Assembly: GCF_012932375.1 (NCBI RefSeq)
Contig: NZ_JAAIIG010000001.1
Span: forward strand, 434,001 to 498,000
From: Bifidobacterium olomucense
Lineage (GTDB): Bacteria; Actinomycetota; Actinomycetes; Actinomycetales; Bifidobacteriaceae
DNA: 64,000 nt
Reading direction: 5' to 3'
The position numbers and the translations under genes were made by a program. The notes beneath the pieces were generated by a model. It was given only the letters and a program-made list of their open reading frames with translations, made no database searches and was not told the DNA's origin. The stretch's first letter is position 1; each line of letters opens with the position of its first letter. Shown here in pieces: positions 46,794 through 56,235 of the stretch.

Positions 46794-49376
46794 ATGCACG
46801 CCATCGAATTCAATCACGATTGGTCTTACCGCCATCTCGACGTCTCGGATGAAGCGTTTGTTCCGGTGACGCTTCCGCATGACGCGATGATCAGCGAGGC
46901 GCGCACCCCGCTTGCGGTCAGTGGGGTGAACTCCGGATGGTTCGAGGGCCGGGACTATGAGTACGTGCGTCGGTTCACCCCCGGCCCTGAGCTTGCCGGC
47001 CGGACGATGATTCTCGAATTCGAAGGCGTGTATCACAATGCCGAAGTCTGGATCAACGGCGAACAGGCCATATTCCGCCCGTATGGGTACACGAACTTCA
47101 CAGTGGACGTGACCGACCGATTCATCGTTGGCCGAGAGAACGAGATCCGGGTCATCGCGCGCAACGCCGATCAGCCCAACTCCCGCTGGTACTCCGGTGC
47201 CGGCATCTATCGTCCGGTGACGCTATGGGTCGCCCCACACGATCACATTCAGCTCGACGGCGTATCCGTACGCACCGTTTCCATCGGCTCAGACTCACCG
47301 AATGGCACCGAGCCGGCACAAGTCGAATTCACTGTAGAAACCACCGCCCCCGGCGCAGTTTCCATCGCTATTGAGCAACTCCCAACGGTAAGCGCCGGCA
47401 CGTTCGACGTGACCGGAGATGACTATTCCAATACTTCCGGCGATACCATCCAGTCGCCCCCTCAAACGGTTGCTGACGGCGAGCACAAAGCCACCATCAC
47501 CCTCAATATCCCGAACGCCCGCCTGTGGTCGCCGGACGAGCCGAACCTGTACGCCGCGCACATTGCTTACGTTTCCGCCACTGATCCAACCATCACCGAC
47601 GCAACAGACGTCACGTTCGGCATCCGCGAACTTGCCTGGGGACGTGACGGTCTTACCATCAACGGCAAGCGCGTCATCGTCCAAGGTGCCTGCATCCATC
47701 ACGACAACGGCATACTCGGCGCCTGCGCCTATGCGGATGCCGAAGAACGCAAAATCGCCTTGCTGAAAGCCAACGGTTACAACGCCATCCGTTCCGCCCA
47801 TAATCCCTGCTCCAAGGCCCTGCTTGACGCGGCCGACCGGCTCGGCATGCTCGTCATGGACGAATACATCGACCACTGGTACATCCATAAAACCCAACAC
47901 GACTACGTGGATTACTTCGACCAGTGGTGGAAGGCCGACCTGACGGATATGGTCGTCAAGGACCGCAACCATCCGAGTGTCATCATGTACTCCACCGGCA
48001 ACGAGGTGGGGGAGACCGCCCAAAAGCGCGGAATTGCGCTCGCCGGCGACATGACCGACTTTCTGCACCGCCTCGACCCGACCCGTCCGGTGACCTGCGG
48101 CATCAACATCTTCTTTAATTTCCTCACGTCCATCGGCATCGGTCAGTTTTCGGACAACAAAGCCGCCAAAGAGGCCGCAGTCGCGCAAAAGCGTCGCGCC
48201 GCCGGGAAAATGGTGCACAAGCGCAACGTTGTCGGCAGTGAGTTCTTCAATGCCATGACCAGCAAACTCGGTGCCGGTTTCATGAAAACCATGGCCACCC
48301 TGCCCATGTGCGATTGGGTTACGCGCGATGCCTTCGCACGGATGGACATTGCGGGCTACAATTACGGCATCAAACGGTACGCCCATGATTTGAAGAAGTA
48401 CCCGGACCGGCTCATCCTCGGTTCTGAGACCTTCTGCAACGACGCCTACCGGTTCCGTGAATTCGTCAAAAACAATCCGCGTCTTATCGGCGACTTTGTA
48501 TGGTCCGGAATCGATTATCTTGGTGAAGCCGGCGTAGGCGCTTGGGAGTATGAGGATTACGCCAGTCTGAACATTGAATTCGGCTGGCTGACCGCAGGGT
48601 CCGGACGCCTCGATTTGACTGGCAAACCGCTCGGTGAGGCGCTGTATACCCGTGTGGCGTTGGAAGCCGAGCCTGGTCCGTACATTGCCGTCAGCCCGGT
48701 CAATCATACCGATCGCAAGCATTCGCCCAGTTCGTGGAAAATGACCGGTGCCCGCGATTCGTGGAGCTGGAACGGCTGCGAGGGAGCCAAAGCCAATGTT
48801 GAAGTGTACGCGCGCGCCGCATCGGTGGCATTGCTGATCAACGGCAAGGAAGTGGATCGCAAGGAACTGAACGATACCTGCCTCGCGCTATTCGCAGTCG
48901 TTTGGCGGCCGGGCATAATCGAAGCGGTCTCCTACGATGCTTCCGGCCATGAAATCGGGCGTACGTCACTGACCAGTGCGTCCGAGCATACTATGCTGGC
49001 CGCCGAAGTCGAGTGGTCGGGTGCCGGCAGATCGTGCGGTAACGGTCATGCTGGGCCAATCGCCGCCAACGAACCGGTAACCGTCGCTCCCGGGCATCTT
49101 GCTTTTGTACGTGTACGGTACACCGATGAGCACGGCATTACCAAACCCCTTGAACGAGGCACGTTGCGCGCGTCGGTCAACGGCGGCATCCTGCTTGGTT
49201 TCGGTTGTGCGGCCCCCTATAATACCGGCAGTTTCGTGACCGGCGTGACGGACACTTACTATGGTGAAGCGCTCGCTGTAGTACAGGCTCCTGAAACCGC
49301 CGCCCCTGGTGATGTTGTCGGCCTCACGGTGAGCGACGGCGGTCGTACCGCATCACTTGCCATTCCGGTTGGCTGA
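46794..49376 (+). CDS. Glycoside hydrolase family 2 (beta-galactosidase-like)
   Basis: 860-aa GH2 enzyme. The sugar-binding N-terminal domain is clear (FEGVYHNAEVWINGE, GYTNFTVDVTD, NSRWYSGAGIYRPV). An Ig-like domain follows, then the barrel with VIVQGACIHHDNGILGA, the acid/base Glu in IMYSTGNEVGE, and the nucleophile Glu in LILGSETF. The C-terminal domains are of the Ig type. No signal peptide is seen, so it acts in the cytosol. It may have beta-galactosidase, or another exo-beta-glycosidase, activity. It is probably expressed from its own promoter. Confidence 0.92.
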   Translation: MHAIEFNHDWSYRHLDVSDEAFVPVTLPHDAMISEARTPLAVSGVNSGWFEGRDYEYVRRFTPGPELAGRTMILEFEGVYHNAEVWINGEQAIFRPYGYTNFTVDVTDRFIVGRENEIRVIARNADQPNSRWYSGAGIYRPVTLWVAPHDHIQLDGVSVRTVSIGSDSPNGTEPAQVEFTVETTAPGAVSIAIEQLPTVSAGTFDVTGDDYSNTSGDTIQSPPQTVADGEHKATITLNIPNARLWSPDEPNLYAAHIAYVSATDPTITDATDVTFGIRELAWGRDGLTINGKRVIVQGACIHHDNGILGACAYADAEERKIALLKANGYNAIRSAHNPCSKALLDAADRLGMLVMDEYIDHWYIHKTQHDYVDYFDQWWKADLTDMVVKDRNHPSVIMYSTGNEVGETAQKRGIALAGDMTDFLHRLDPTRPVTCGINIFFNFLTSIGIGQFSDNKAAKEAAVAQKRRAAGKMVHKRNVVGSEFFNAMTSKLGAGFMKTMATLPMCDWVTRDAFARMDIAGYNYGIKRYAHDLKKYPDRLILGSETFCNDAYRFREFVKNNPRLIGDFVWSGIDYLGEAGVGAWEYEDYASLNIEFGWLTAGSGRLDLTGKPLGEALYTRVALEAEPGPYIAVSPVNHTDRKHSPSSWKMTGARDSWSWNGCEGAKANVEVYARAASVALLINGKEVDRKELNDTCLALFAVVWRPGIIEAVSYDASGHEIGRTSLTSASEHTMLAAEVEWSGAGRSCGNGHAGPIAANEPVTVAPGHLAFVRVRYTDEHGITKPLERGTLRASVNGGILLGFGCAAPYNTGSFVTGVTDTYYGEALAVVQAPETAAPGDVVGLTVSDGGRTASLAIPVG

Positions 49377-49426
49377 TGGGCTGATTGGCCGGCAGACTCC
49401 GTAGCCTTTCGAGCATGCAGCACATA

Positions 49427-49464
49427 CGAATGGACCCCGACCATCGTGGTCAGGGTCCATTCGT
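49427..49464. terminator. Bidirectional terminator between GH2 and HU genes
   Basis: Nearly perfect stem with arms ACGAATGGACCC and GGGTCCATTCGT, inner GACCA/TGGTC pairing and a TCG loop. It lies between convergent genes. Confidence 0.85.
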
Positions 49465-49499
49465 TGTCGTCTCTGTTAATGCTCGCTATGAGCGAAGGG

Positions 49500-49781
49500 T
49501 CACTCGGTGACAGCCTTCTTCAGCAGGGAGCCGGCGGAAATGCGCACGCCGTAGGAAGCCGGGATGTTGATGGTCTCGCCGGTGCGCGGGTTGCGGCCGG
49601 TGCGAGCAGCGCGCTTGACACGCTCGGCGGAGAAGAGACCGGTGAGCTTCAGGCCTTCGCCGGACTTCAGAGCCTCGACGAACACATCCTGGAAGGCGTT
49701 GACAGCAGCCTCAGCCTGGGCCTTGGTCAGGTTAGACTTCTGGGCGATCTTCGAGACGAGATCAGACTTGTTGTATGCCAT
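49500..49781 (-). CDS. hup: Nucleoid protein HU
   Basis: 93-aa histone-like DNA-bending protein. MAYNKSDLVSKIAQKS and the beta-arm block FSAERVKRAARTGRNPRTGE with the nearby NIPASYGVRISAG are the HU signature. ATG 49781 follows AGAAGGATG; the frame upstream is open but lacks support. It is monocistronic between terminators. Confidence 0.96.
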   Translation of the reverse strand: MAYNKSDLVSKIAQKSNLTKAQAEAAVNAFQDVFVEALKSGEGLKLTGLFSAERVKRAARTGRNPRTGETINIPASYGVRISAGSLLKKAVTE

Positions 49782-49976
49782 AAAGCATCCTTCTTGGGTC
49801 AGGGGACAAGCACTGCCGCTTGTCCGCGTCATCACATGATGATAGCGCATGAATCTGCCGAAACCCGCGATTTATAAGGGTTTTCACAACTTTTTACCCG
49901 TTTTGTACGTCGAAATAGGCGTTGAACGAGTTCTGAAAGGGGGTAAACCGGAATGAACTGGTTCCTAAGCGTCCGT

Positions 49977-52469
49977 TCAGACGAGATTATGGTTGTCCAG
50001 CCACTTCATCGCAGCGGCTCCCAGAGGGATCCTCAACCAATAGAACACCACACGATGCAGCAACGTGGCGGAAAGCGCAACACCTTGGGGAACGCCGAAT
50101 GCCACGAACGCGAATGTCAACGCAGCCTCCACGCCGCCCAAACCGCCGGGTGTGGGCACGGCCGAACCCAGTGCATAGGCGAGCATGAACACGAAAGTGA
50201 CCTCGATCGGATTCGCGGCCTGTCCGAAAGCCAATAGCGCCGCCCAGAACGCCAGACCGGTGGTGATGTTCTGGAACAGGGCACCGAGGCAGCTCACCGT
50301 CAACTCCTGCGGGTGTGACAGCACATCGAGCAGCTGATTGACATAGTTCTTCGCCAAGGGCATCAGGCGGCGAGTCACCCAGTGACGTGCGGGCGGAATC
50401 ATCATCGTCACCGAAAGCACCACGACCACGATGCCCAGCACAATCACCAACGTGTTCGTCGGAATGGATCCGGTGAAGGTATTGCGACCGGTGAACAGGC
50501 CGATGATGACCAGCATCGTGAAATACACGGCGTAATACACCACCAGTGCGGCGCTCATGATAGCCGTGGCCTGAGTGTTACGGTAGCCGGATTTGCGCAG
50601 GAACTGAAGGTTGACGAACGATGGTCCCACGCCGGCTGGCATGGACACGGTGGCGAATCCGCCGGCGACCTGGCTCATGAACACGCCTACGGTATCGCGT
50701 CGGTTGCGGTTCATCAACGCACCCAGCGAAATGGACGAACCGATCCAACCGCATACGCCAAGCGCCATGACCACCAATGCCATGATCGGGTTCGCGTTCC
50801 TGATCGCGGCGATGATCTCTTCGGGATTGAGCTGCGTGAACACCACCACTACGGCCACGATGATCAGCAGCATGGTCAACATCGATCGCCAGGAGAAGCG
50901 GGCGAGCGTGACCGGTTCGGTGTTCTCCGCAAGTTCCTCGTCCGTCATCGCGTTGATACGGGTACGCAAGTCGGCGAGCAGCTGCTTGTCCCATGTGCCT
51001 AACGCGCGCGTGGCGGAAGGCACGGCGACCTTCTGGATAAACGGCACCAGCGTGGTCAACGTGGTCTGTCCCCAAGCCTCATGCGCCGCCTCGATGGTGT
51101 CGTCCACGCCGATCAATGCGGCGAACAGGGCCAGCAGTTGCACTTTGTCAAGCGCCATGTTCGCGGGGGCTGAAGCATTGTCGCCGTTATGCCAGCCGGC
51201 GATCACCCGGGTGCCGTCGTCGAGTCTGGCCAACGTGTTCGGTGTGATGCGTCGATGCGTATATCCTCGTCGATTGGCCACGGACAGGTAACGCATATAC
51301 GCCACGGCATCGGCCTTGGTCAGCGTACGCAAATTCGCCGGCAAACCTATGGTGTGCGCATCAAGCACCAGAATGGCCGATTCATCGGTGTCGGCCATGC
51401 CGTACGGGCTGGGAGCGGGCAGTTTGATGGCATTGAGGCCCAGCAGCATCGCGAAATGATGCTGCACGGATTCACGTACCGAACGATCTCGCCTGATGGA
51501 TACGCTGGTGAACCGCACCCAGTCCCATAATTGCTTCAGATAGCCCACGGAATGGGATTGTGCGTCCAGTACGGAGACGATGAAACGACGTCCTCCCGCG
51601 GTCTCCAAGTCGTAGATGCGTGAGCCTTCAGCCAGATCGTCGTCAAGGGTGGCCGCCAGTGAGCCATGCCCGGCAAGGGGCGCGTCTTGATGGCGAATCA
51701 GCGAAACCGGATCCAAGCCGATGCCCTTGAGCGCGTTGATCAACTCGTTGCCCCATACGCCGGTGTTCTGTGTGCCGATGAGGAATCGGATCAGCATGCC
51801 TACCGTGCGTCCGGCGGCCATCGATACCAGCATGCCGGTGACCGAATGCCAGGAAAGCACCACCATCACCGCAGCGGTGGCATAGAGTATGTTCCAACTC
51901 CATTTCACCGAGGAGCGGATGCGTCGGGGGCCGGCGGCGGTCAGAAACGCGGCCATACCCGCGTAGATATCCGGTAGCAATGTGGAGCCGAATGTGGTGG
52001 CGGCTGAAACCAGCGCCATCGATAACGTGGCGTCATGGAGGCCGCTGATCAATACGGAAATCGCCCATACCGCGCCATATCCGGCGAACATGGACAGTGC
52101 CGAGACCGCAGCTTCCAGCCATGCGCGTGTGAGCAACAACTGTCCGAGCACAATAACCACGATGACGATGGTGGCCAGCTGAGTGAGCACGGTGGACGGG
52201 AAATCCGCCAGCCAGTTGATGGCCTGCGCGGCGGTGTGCGCATCGTCTTCCACGCCGCGCGTCATGCCGCCCAGGTATACGGCGAATACCATAACCACCG
52301 CGGCCATCAGCAGTGAGAGTGCAGCGCGGGTCAAATCAGCAAAATCATGTGTCCGCCGTGGGGGCACGTCTTCGATAAACGGGCCGTCCGACGCCGTCCG
52401 CTCGGTGTTCGATGACGGTGTCGCTGCGTTCATGTGTCGTTCCGCTGGGGACTGATGTTCACTGGCCAT
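49977..52469 (-). CDS. Flippase-like membrane protein (LPG synthase transmembrane-domain family)
   Basis: 830-aa protein. Residues 45-240 hold about seven N-terminal helices, the middle (about 250-540) is soluble with an aminoglycoside-kinase-like look (SRIYDLETAGGRRFIVSVLD, ITPNTLARLDDGTRVIAGWHNGD), and the last 270 residues are the lysylphosphatidylglycerol-synthase-type membrane domain. VSMPAGVGPSFVNLQFLRKSG and GSAVPTPGGLGGVEAALTF are its hallmark blocks. The role is presumably transport or modification of a membrane lipid. ATG 52469 is used; ATG 52433 has a better-looking AGCGGAAC ahead of it. Confidence 0.85.
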   Translation of the reverse strand: MASEHQSPAERHMNAATPSSNTERTASDGPFIEDVPPRRTHDFADLTRAALSLLMAAVVMVFAVYLGGMTRGVEDDAHTAAQAINWLADFPSTVLTQLATIVIVVIVLGQLLLTRAWLEAAVSALSMFAGYGAVWAISVLISGLHDATLSMALVSAATTFGSTLLPDIYAGMAAFLTAAGPRRIRSSVKWSWNILYATAAVMVVLSWHSVTGMLVSMAAGRTVGMLIRFLIGTQNTGVWGNELINALKGIGLDPVSLIRHQDAPLAGHGSLAATLDDDLAEGSRIYDLETAGGRRFIVSVLDAQSHSVGYLKQLWDWVRFTSVSIRRDRSVRESVQHHFAMLLGLNAIKLPAPSPYGMADTDESAILVLDAHTIGLPANLRTLTKADAVAYMRYLSVANRRGYTHRRITPNTLARLDDGTRVIAGWHNGDNASAPANMALDKVQLLALFAALIGVDDTIEAAHEAWGQTTLTTLVPFIQKVAVPSATRALGTWDKQLLADLRTRINAMTDEELAENTEPVTLARFSWRSMLTMLLIIVAVVVVFTQLNPEEIIAAIRNANPIMALVVMALGVCGWIGSSISLGALMNRNRRDTVGVFMSQVAGGFATVSMPAGVGPSFVNLQFLRKSGYRNTQATAIMSAALVVYYAVYFTMLVIIGLFTGRNTFTGSIPTNTLVIVLGIVVVVLSVTMMIPPARHWVTRRLMPLAKNYVNQLLDVLSHPQELTVSCLGALFQNITTGLAFWAALLAFGQAANPIEVTFVFMLAYALGSAVPTPGGLGGVEAALTFAFVAFGVPQGVALSATLLHRVVFYWLRIPLGAAAMKWLDNHNLV

Positions 52470-52568
52470 GGATCGGTGTCGCACCTGCCTTATACCGGAT
52501 TGGATGATGGGAAGGCAACCTGGACCGAAAAGTCCGGGACGTGAGAGTTATAGGAAGCTGAAAGCAGA

Positions 52569-52611
52569 ACAGGCACAAGCCCTGCGGAGTGCCGCGTGGA
52601 CTCGTGCCTGT
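52569..52611 (-). terminator. Candidate terminator after purB
   Basis: Arms ACAGGCAC and GTGCCTGT with one further extension of three bases. It lies 22 bases past the purB stop on the minus strand. The stem is short, so termination is tentative. Confidence 0.5.
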
Positions 52612-52632
52612 CAGCCGGTTTCGTCAAACGGG

Positions 52633-54069
52633 TCAGCGGTCGAACTCAACGAGCTTGGAAGCCACACCCGTGTATGTAGCAGGCGTCAAAGCCTTGAGAC
52701 GCGCCGCGGTTTCAGGGTCGAAGGACTGCTGGTCGATGAACGCCTCGACCTGTTCCTTGTTGATCTCGTGACCGCGCATGAGCTCCTTGACCTTCTCGTA
52801 CGGCTTGTCCATGCCGGGCAGGCCCCTGAGCTCACAGGCGCGCATGGCGGTCTGGATCGGCTCGCCAAGCACCTCCCAGTTCTCATCCAGCTCGCGGGAG
52901 ATCACATGATCGTTCGGGTGAATGGACTTCAGGCCACCCATCAGGTTGTACAGGGCCAGCTGGGAGTAGCCGAGCGCGGAACCGATGTTGCGCTGGGTGG
53001 TGGAGTCGGTCAGATCGCGCTGCCAACGGGATTCCACAAGGGTGGCGGACAACGTGTCGAGCAGCGAGCAGGAGATCTCGAAGTTCGCTTCGGCGTTTTC
53101 GAAGCGAATCGGGTTCACCTTGTGCGGCATGGTGGAGGAACCGGTGGCACCCTTGACCGGCACCTGGGCGAACACGCCACGGGAGATGTACATCCAGACA
53201 TCCACGCACAGGTTGTGCATGATGCGGTTGGCATGGGAGACGGTGGAGTAGAGCTCGGCCTGCCAGTCGTGGGATTCGATCTGGGTGGTCAGCGGGTTCC
53301 AGGTCAGTCCCATGCGGTTGGTCACGAACTCGCGGGAGACGGCGATCCAATCCACATCCGGGCAGGCGGCCAAATGAGCGCCGAACGTGCCGGTGGCACC
53401 GTTGATCTTGCCTAGATACTCCTGGTTTTCGATGTGCTTCAACTGACGGTTCAGACGGTAGACATAGACGGCCAGCTCCTTGCCGAGCGTGGTGGGGGTT
53501 GCCGGCTGACCATGGGTCAGGGAGAGCAGTGCCTTATCCTTGTATTCCTCGGCCTTTTCGGCCAAGTGGTCGATGATCTCCTTGAACGCCGGGGTCCAGA
53601 CGTTCTCCATCGCGTTCTTCACACAACGGGCGATGGACAGGTTGTTGATGTCTTCGGAGGTGCAGGCGAAATGCACCAAGGTCTTCAAGGCGTCGTTGAT
53701 GTTGGTCAGCTCGGCCGGAGCCTTGTCGATCTGATCGTCGATGTAATACTCCACAGCCTTCACATCATGGTGGGTGACGGCTTCGTGGGCGGCGTGGGCG
53801 GCGATGCCTTCGGCGCCGAAATCCTCGGGGATGGCGCGCAGGAAGGACTTCTCTTCCTCGGTGAACGGCTTGACGCCGTCCACGACCGGCTGGTTGCCGT
53901 TGCCTTCGAATCCGTTGGCCAGAAGAATCATCCACTCGACCTCGACGCGCATGCGTTCGCGGTTCAGAGCAGGCTCGCTCAGGTATTCCACAAGCGGGGC
54001 GGTGGCGTTATGATAACGGCCGTCAAGCGGGGTCAGTGCGATTGCGGGGGAAATGTCGGTAAGCTTCAT
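52633..54069 (-). CDS. purB: Adenylosuccinate lyase
   Basis: 478-aa fumarase/aspartase-superfamily enzyme acting twice in purine synthesis, on SAICAR and adenylosuccinate. The signature GATGSSTMPHKVNPIRFENAEAN is split by the usual flexible catalytic loop. LTPLDGRYHNAT at the N-terminus and LVHFACTSEDINNLS (catalytic His-region) match the longer E. coli-type branch. It is divergent from the response-regulator gene, with about 98 bases between starts. Confidence 0.96.
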   Translation of the reverse strand: MKLTDISPAIALTPLDGRYHNATAPLVEYLSEPALNRERMRVEVEWMILLANGFEGNGNQPVVDGVKPFTEEEKSFLRAIPEDFGAEGIAAHAAHEAVTHHDVKAVEYYIDDQIDKAPAELTNINDALKTLVHFACTSEDINNLSIARCVKNAMENVWTPAFKEIIDHLAEKAEEYKDKALLSLTHGQPATPTTLGKELAVYVYRLNRQLKHIENQEYLGKINGATGTFGAHLAACPDVDWIAVSREFVTNRMGLTWNPLTTQIESHDWQAELYSTVSHANRIMHNLCVDVWMYISRGVFAQVPVKGATGSSTMPHKVNPIRFENAEANFEISCSLLDTLSATLVESRWQRDLTDSTTQRNIGSALGYSQLALYNLMGGLKSIHPNDHVISRELDENWEVLGEPIQTAMRACELRGLPGMDKPYEKVKELMRGHEINKEQVEAFIDQQSFDPETAARLKALTPATYTGVASKLVEFDR

Positions 54070-54167
54070 AATCTCCTAGGGTACTTCCAGCCGTGAACCG
54101 GTGGTGTCGTACCCTGGCGGACGGGAATAAGACCGTCGAGCAGCGGTGGCTGTACGCTTGAGTGATT

Positions 54168-55019
54168 ATGGACAATGCGCGAATACTGGTCATTGAGGAT
54201 GATGCGGATATCAACGAGGTGGTCTGCACACGGCTCGCGAAGGCGGGTTGCTCCTGCACTCCCGCATATTCCGGTTCAGAGGCGCGGTTGCTGTTGGACC
54301 GGGGTGCCGGCTCCTGCGGTATTCGGGATGCTGCAGGATCTGACGAATTTTGCGCATACGACTGCATCGTCACTGATCTCATGCTTCCAGGTCTCAGTGG
54401 AGAGCGGTTGATAGCCGAGCTCCGTGAACGCGGCGCGGGCGTGCCTATTATCGTGATTTCCGCGCGGGACACCGTGGCCGATCGCGTGACGTTGCTGAAG
54501 CTCGGTGCCGACGATTATCTCGTCAAGCCGTTCGATCTGGACGAGCTCGTCGTGCGTGTCGAAGCCCAATTGCGCGGCCGAGGATATGGCCGTTGTGCTG
54601 AGACGCCCGTGGCTCCGGCGGAAGGCGGCGTCGGCGATTCCCGGTCTGTGCCGCAGAAAGGGCAATCATCTCGGCAGAGCGGGGAAGCGCATAACATTGC
54701 GGTCGTGGACGGTGCGCAAGGCCATGCTGTCACTGCCGGACGATGGACTCTTGACCCGTTCTCCCATGTGTTCACCGTCGATGCGCAGCCGGTGGCGCTC
54801 ACCAACACTGAATTCAGCATTATCGAACTGCTGATGACCCATCCCAATGCGGTTTTCACCAAACAGCAGGTATACGAGTTGTGTTGGAACGAGCCGTATA
54901 TGGTGGACGACAACACCGTCACCGCGCATGTGAGCAAGATTCGAGCCAAATTGAAGCCTTCTGGCACCGAAACGTACATCAAAACCGTTTGGGGGCTCGG
55001 TTTCAAGCTTGATGTGTGA
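54168..55019 (+). CDS. OmpR/PhoB-family response regulator
   Basis: 283-aa regulator. The receiver has ILVIEDDADINEVV, the phospho-acceptor in CIVTDLMLPGLSGERL and the Lys in YLVKPFDLDELVVRV. A 14-residue Gly/Ser/Cys/Asp insertion (GAGSCGIRDAAGSD) sits inside the receiver, and the linker to the winged helix is unusually long (residues about 140-185). The winged-helix block LTNTEFSIIELLMTHPNAVFT to YIKTVWGLGFKL is normal. ATG 54168 is used. With the ABC and kinase genes downstream it forms a peptide-sensing module, and it is a good candidate to bind the 11-bp array before the ATPase gene. Confidence 0.93.
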   Translation: MDNARILVIEDDADINEVVCTRLAKAGCSCTPAYSGSEARLLLDRGAGSCGIRDAAGSDEFCAYDCIVTDLMLPGLSGERLIAELRERGAGVPIIVISARDTVADRVTLLKLGADDYLVKPFDLDELVVRVEAQLRGRGYGRCAETPVAPAEGGVGDSRSVPQKGQSSRQSGEAHNIAVVDGAQGHAVTAGRWTLDPFSHVFTVDAQPVALTNTEFSIIELLMTHPNAVFTKQQVYELCWNEPYMVDDNTVTAHVSKIRAKLKPSGTETYIKTVWGLGFKLDV

Positions 55020-55031
55020 GCGCCGCGTGAG

Positions 55032-55144
55032 AATCCTTCGTATGTACGCGCAAATCGGCACATGGGCGCGAACATACAAAGGATTCATGTGGCCAAATCC
55101 TTTGTATGTACGCGCGGCCGTCGTAAATCGCGCGCACATACAAA
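55032..55144. repeat. Two related hairpins after the response-regulator gene
   Basis: The first hairpin pairs AATCCTTCGTATGTACGCGC (55032-55051) with GCGCGAACATACAAAGGATT (55066-55085). The second pairs TTTGTATGTACGCGC (55101-55115) with GCGCGCACATACAAA (55130-55144). Both share the core TNGTATGTACGCGC, so they are tandem copies of one inverted-repeat unit. They probably end or process the regulator transcript. Confidence 0.75.
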
Positions 55145-55178
55145 CGGCTTCACGACAATGCCTGATGGTGCGTCATAC

Positions 55179-55233
55179 TTTCGCAAGGATTTCGTAAGAC
55201 TTGCGCGAGCACTGCGTGAGCGTTGCGCAAGAA
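55179..55233 (+). promoter_or_regulatory. Five tandem 11-bp repeats upstream of the ABC genes
   Basis: Consecutive 11-mers with no gaps: TTTCGCAAGGA, TTTCGTAAGAC, TTGCGCGAGCA, CTGCGTGAGCG, TTGCGCAAGAA. T2, C4, G5, A8 and G9 are unchanged in all five, giving the consensus TKCGYRAG. The 11-bp step is about one helical turn, as in direct-repeat sites of OmpR-type regulators. The array ends 54 bases before the ATPase start. Confidence 0.75.
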
Positions 55234-55287
55234 CCATTCCGTACGGTAAGTCCCATCAACGCATGATGGACAGGAAAGGAACGCACG

Positions 55288-56235
55288 ATGGATGCGATTC
55301 GCATACGCTCGCTTGCCAAGCAGTACGTCGGCAAAAGAGTGGTCGACAAGCTTGACATGACCGTACCGCAAGGGGCGATTTACGGATTCGTCGGCAAAAA
55401 CGGTGCCGGCAAGTCGACGGTCATGAAGATGATCGCAGGGCTTGCGACGCCGAGCGACGGCGAAATCACGTTGTTCGGCAATATGGCCACCGCAACAGCC
55501 GACAGGTCTGGTGGAGTGCAGCGTGTCGGAGCGCTTATCGAAAATCCTGGTCTGTTGCCGCATATGAGCGCATTCGACACGATGATGGCGCAGGCGCTTG
55601 CCTTCGGAGTCGCCGATCCGAAACCCGTTTGCCATGCCCTGCTCGACCAGGTTGGTCTGGGCAATACCGGTCGGAAAAAGACCAAAGGATTCTCACTTGG
55701 CATGAAACAGCGTCTCGGTATTGCACTCGCCCTCGTCGGCAGCCCCGACCTGCTCCTGCTCGACGAGCCATTCAACGGCCTCGACCCGGAAGGGGCGCGG
55801 GGCATGCGCAATTATCTGGTACGACTCAACCAGCAGCGTGGCATCACCATTATCGTCAGCTCGCATGTCCTCGACCAGCTGGAACGTATGTGCACTCATT
55901 ACGGCGTCATCGCGAACGGCCACATGGTGCGCGAGATGACCGCCGAACAGGTGCAGGCCGACTGCGGAGACAGCCTCACCGTACGTACCGCCGACACCGC
56001 CGCCGCACTCGCGATTCTTGAGGAGCGGCTGGCAGACGACTGCGCCAATCCAGTGCGTTTCACTGCCGAACCCGACGGCTCGATCACTATCTCCGGCGGC
56101 TTCGACGCGGCCGAAGTCTCGCGCGTTCTGCATGACGCCAACCAGACCGTCCTCGAACTGTCCGCGAAATCGCGTGACATGGAGGACTATTTCGTCGCCC
56201 TCATGGACGACGCCCGTATGGAAGGGGACCGATGA
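55288..56235 (+). CDS. ABC transporter ATPase, antimicrobial-peptide immunity type
   Basis: 315-aa ATPase with Walker A FVGKNGAGKST, signature FSLGMKQRLGIALAL and Walker B LLLLDEPFNGLDPEG, followed by the H-loop SSHVLDQLERM. After the core is a C-terminal domain of about 90 residues. Sequence style fits the BcrA/LanF group that exports lantibiotic-like peptides or protects from them. The permease overlaps by 4 bases. Confidence 0.92.
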   Translation: MDAIRIRSLAKQYVGKRVVDKLDMTVPQGAIYGFVGKNGAGKSTVMKMIAGLATPSDGEITLFGNMATATADRSGGVQRVGALIENPGLLPHMSAFDTMMAQALAFGVADPKPVCHALLDQVGLGNTGRKKTKGFSLGMKQRLGIALALVGSPDLLLLDEPFNGLDPEGARGMRNYLVRLNQQRGITIIVSSHVLDQLERMCTHYGVIANGHMVREMTAEQVQADCGDSLTVRTADTAAALAILEERLADDCANPVRFTAEPDGSITISGGFDAAEVSRVLHDANQTVLELSAKSRDMEDYFVALMDDARMEGDR

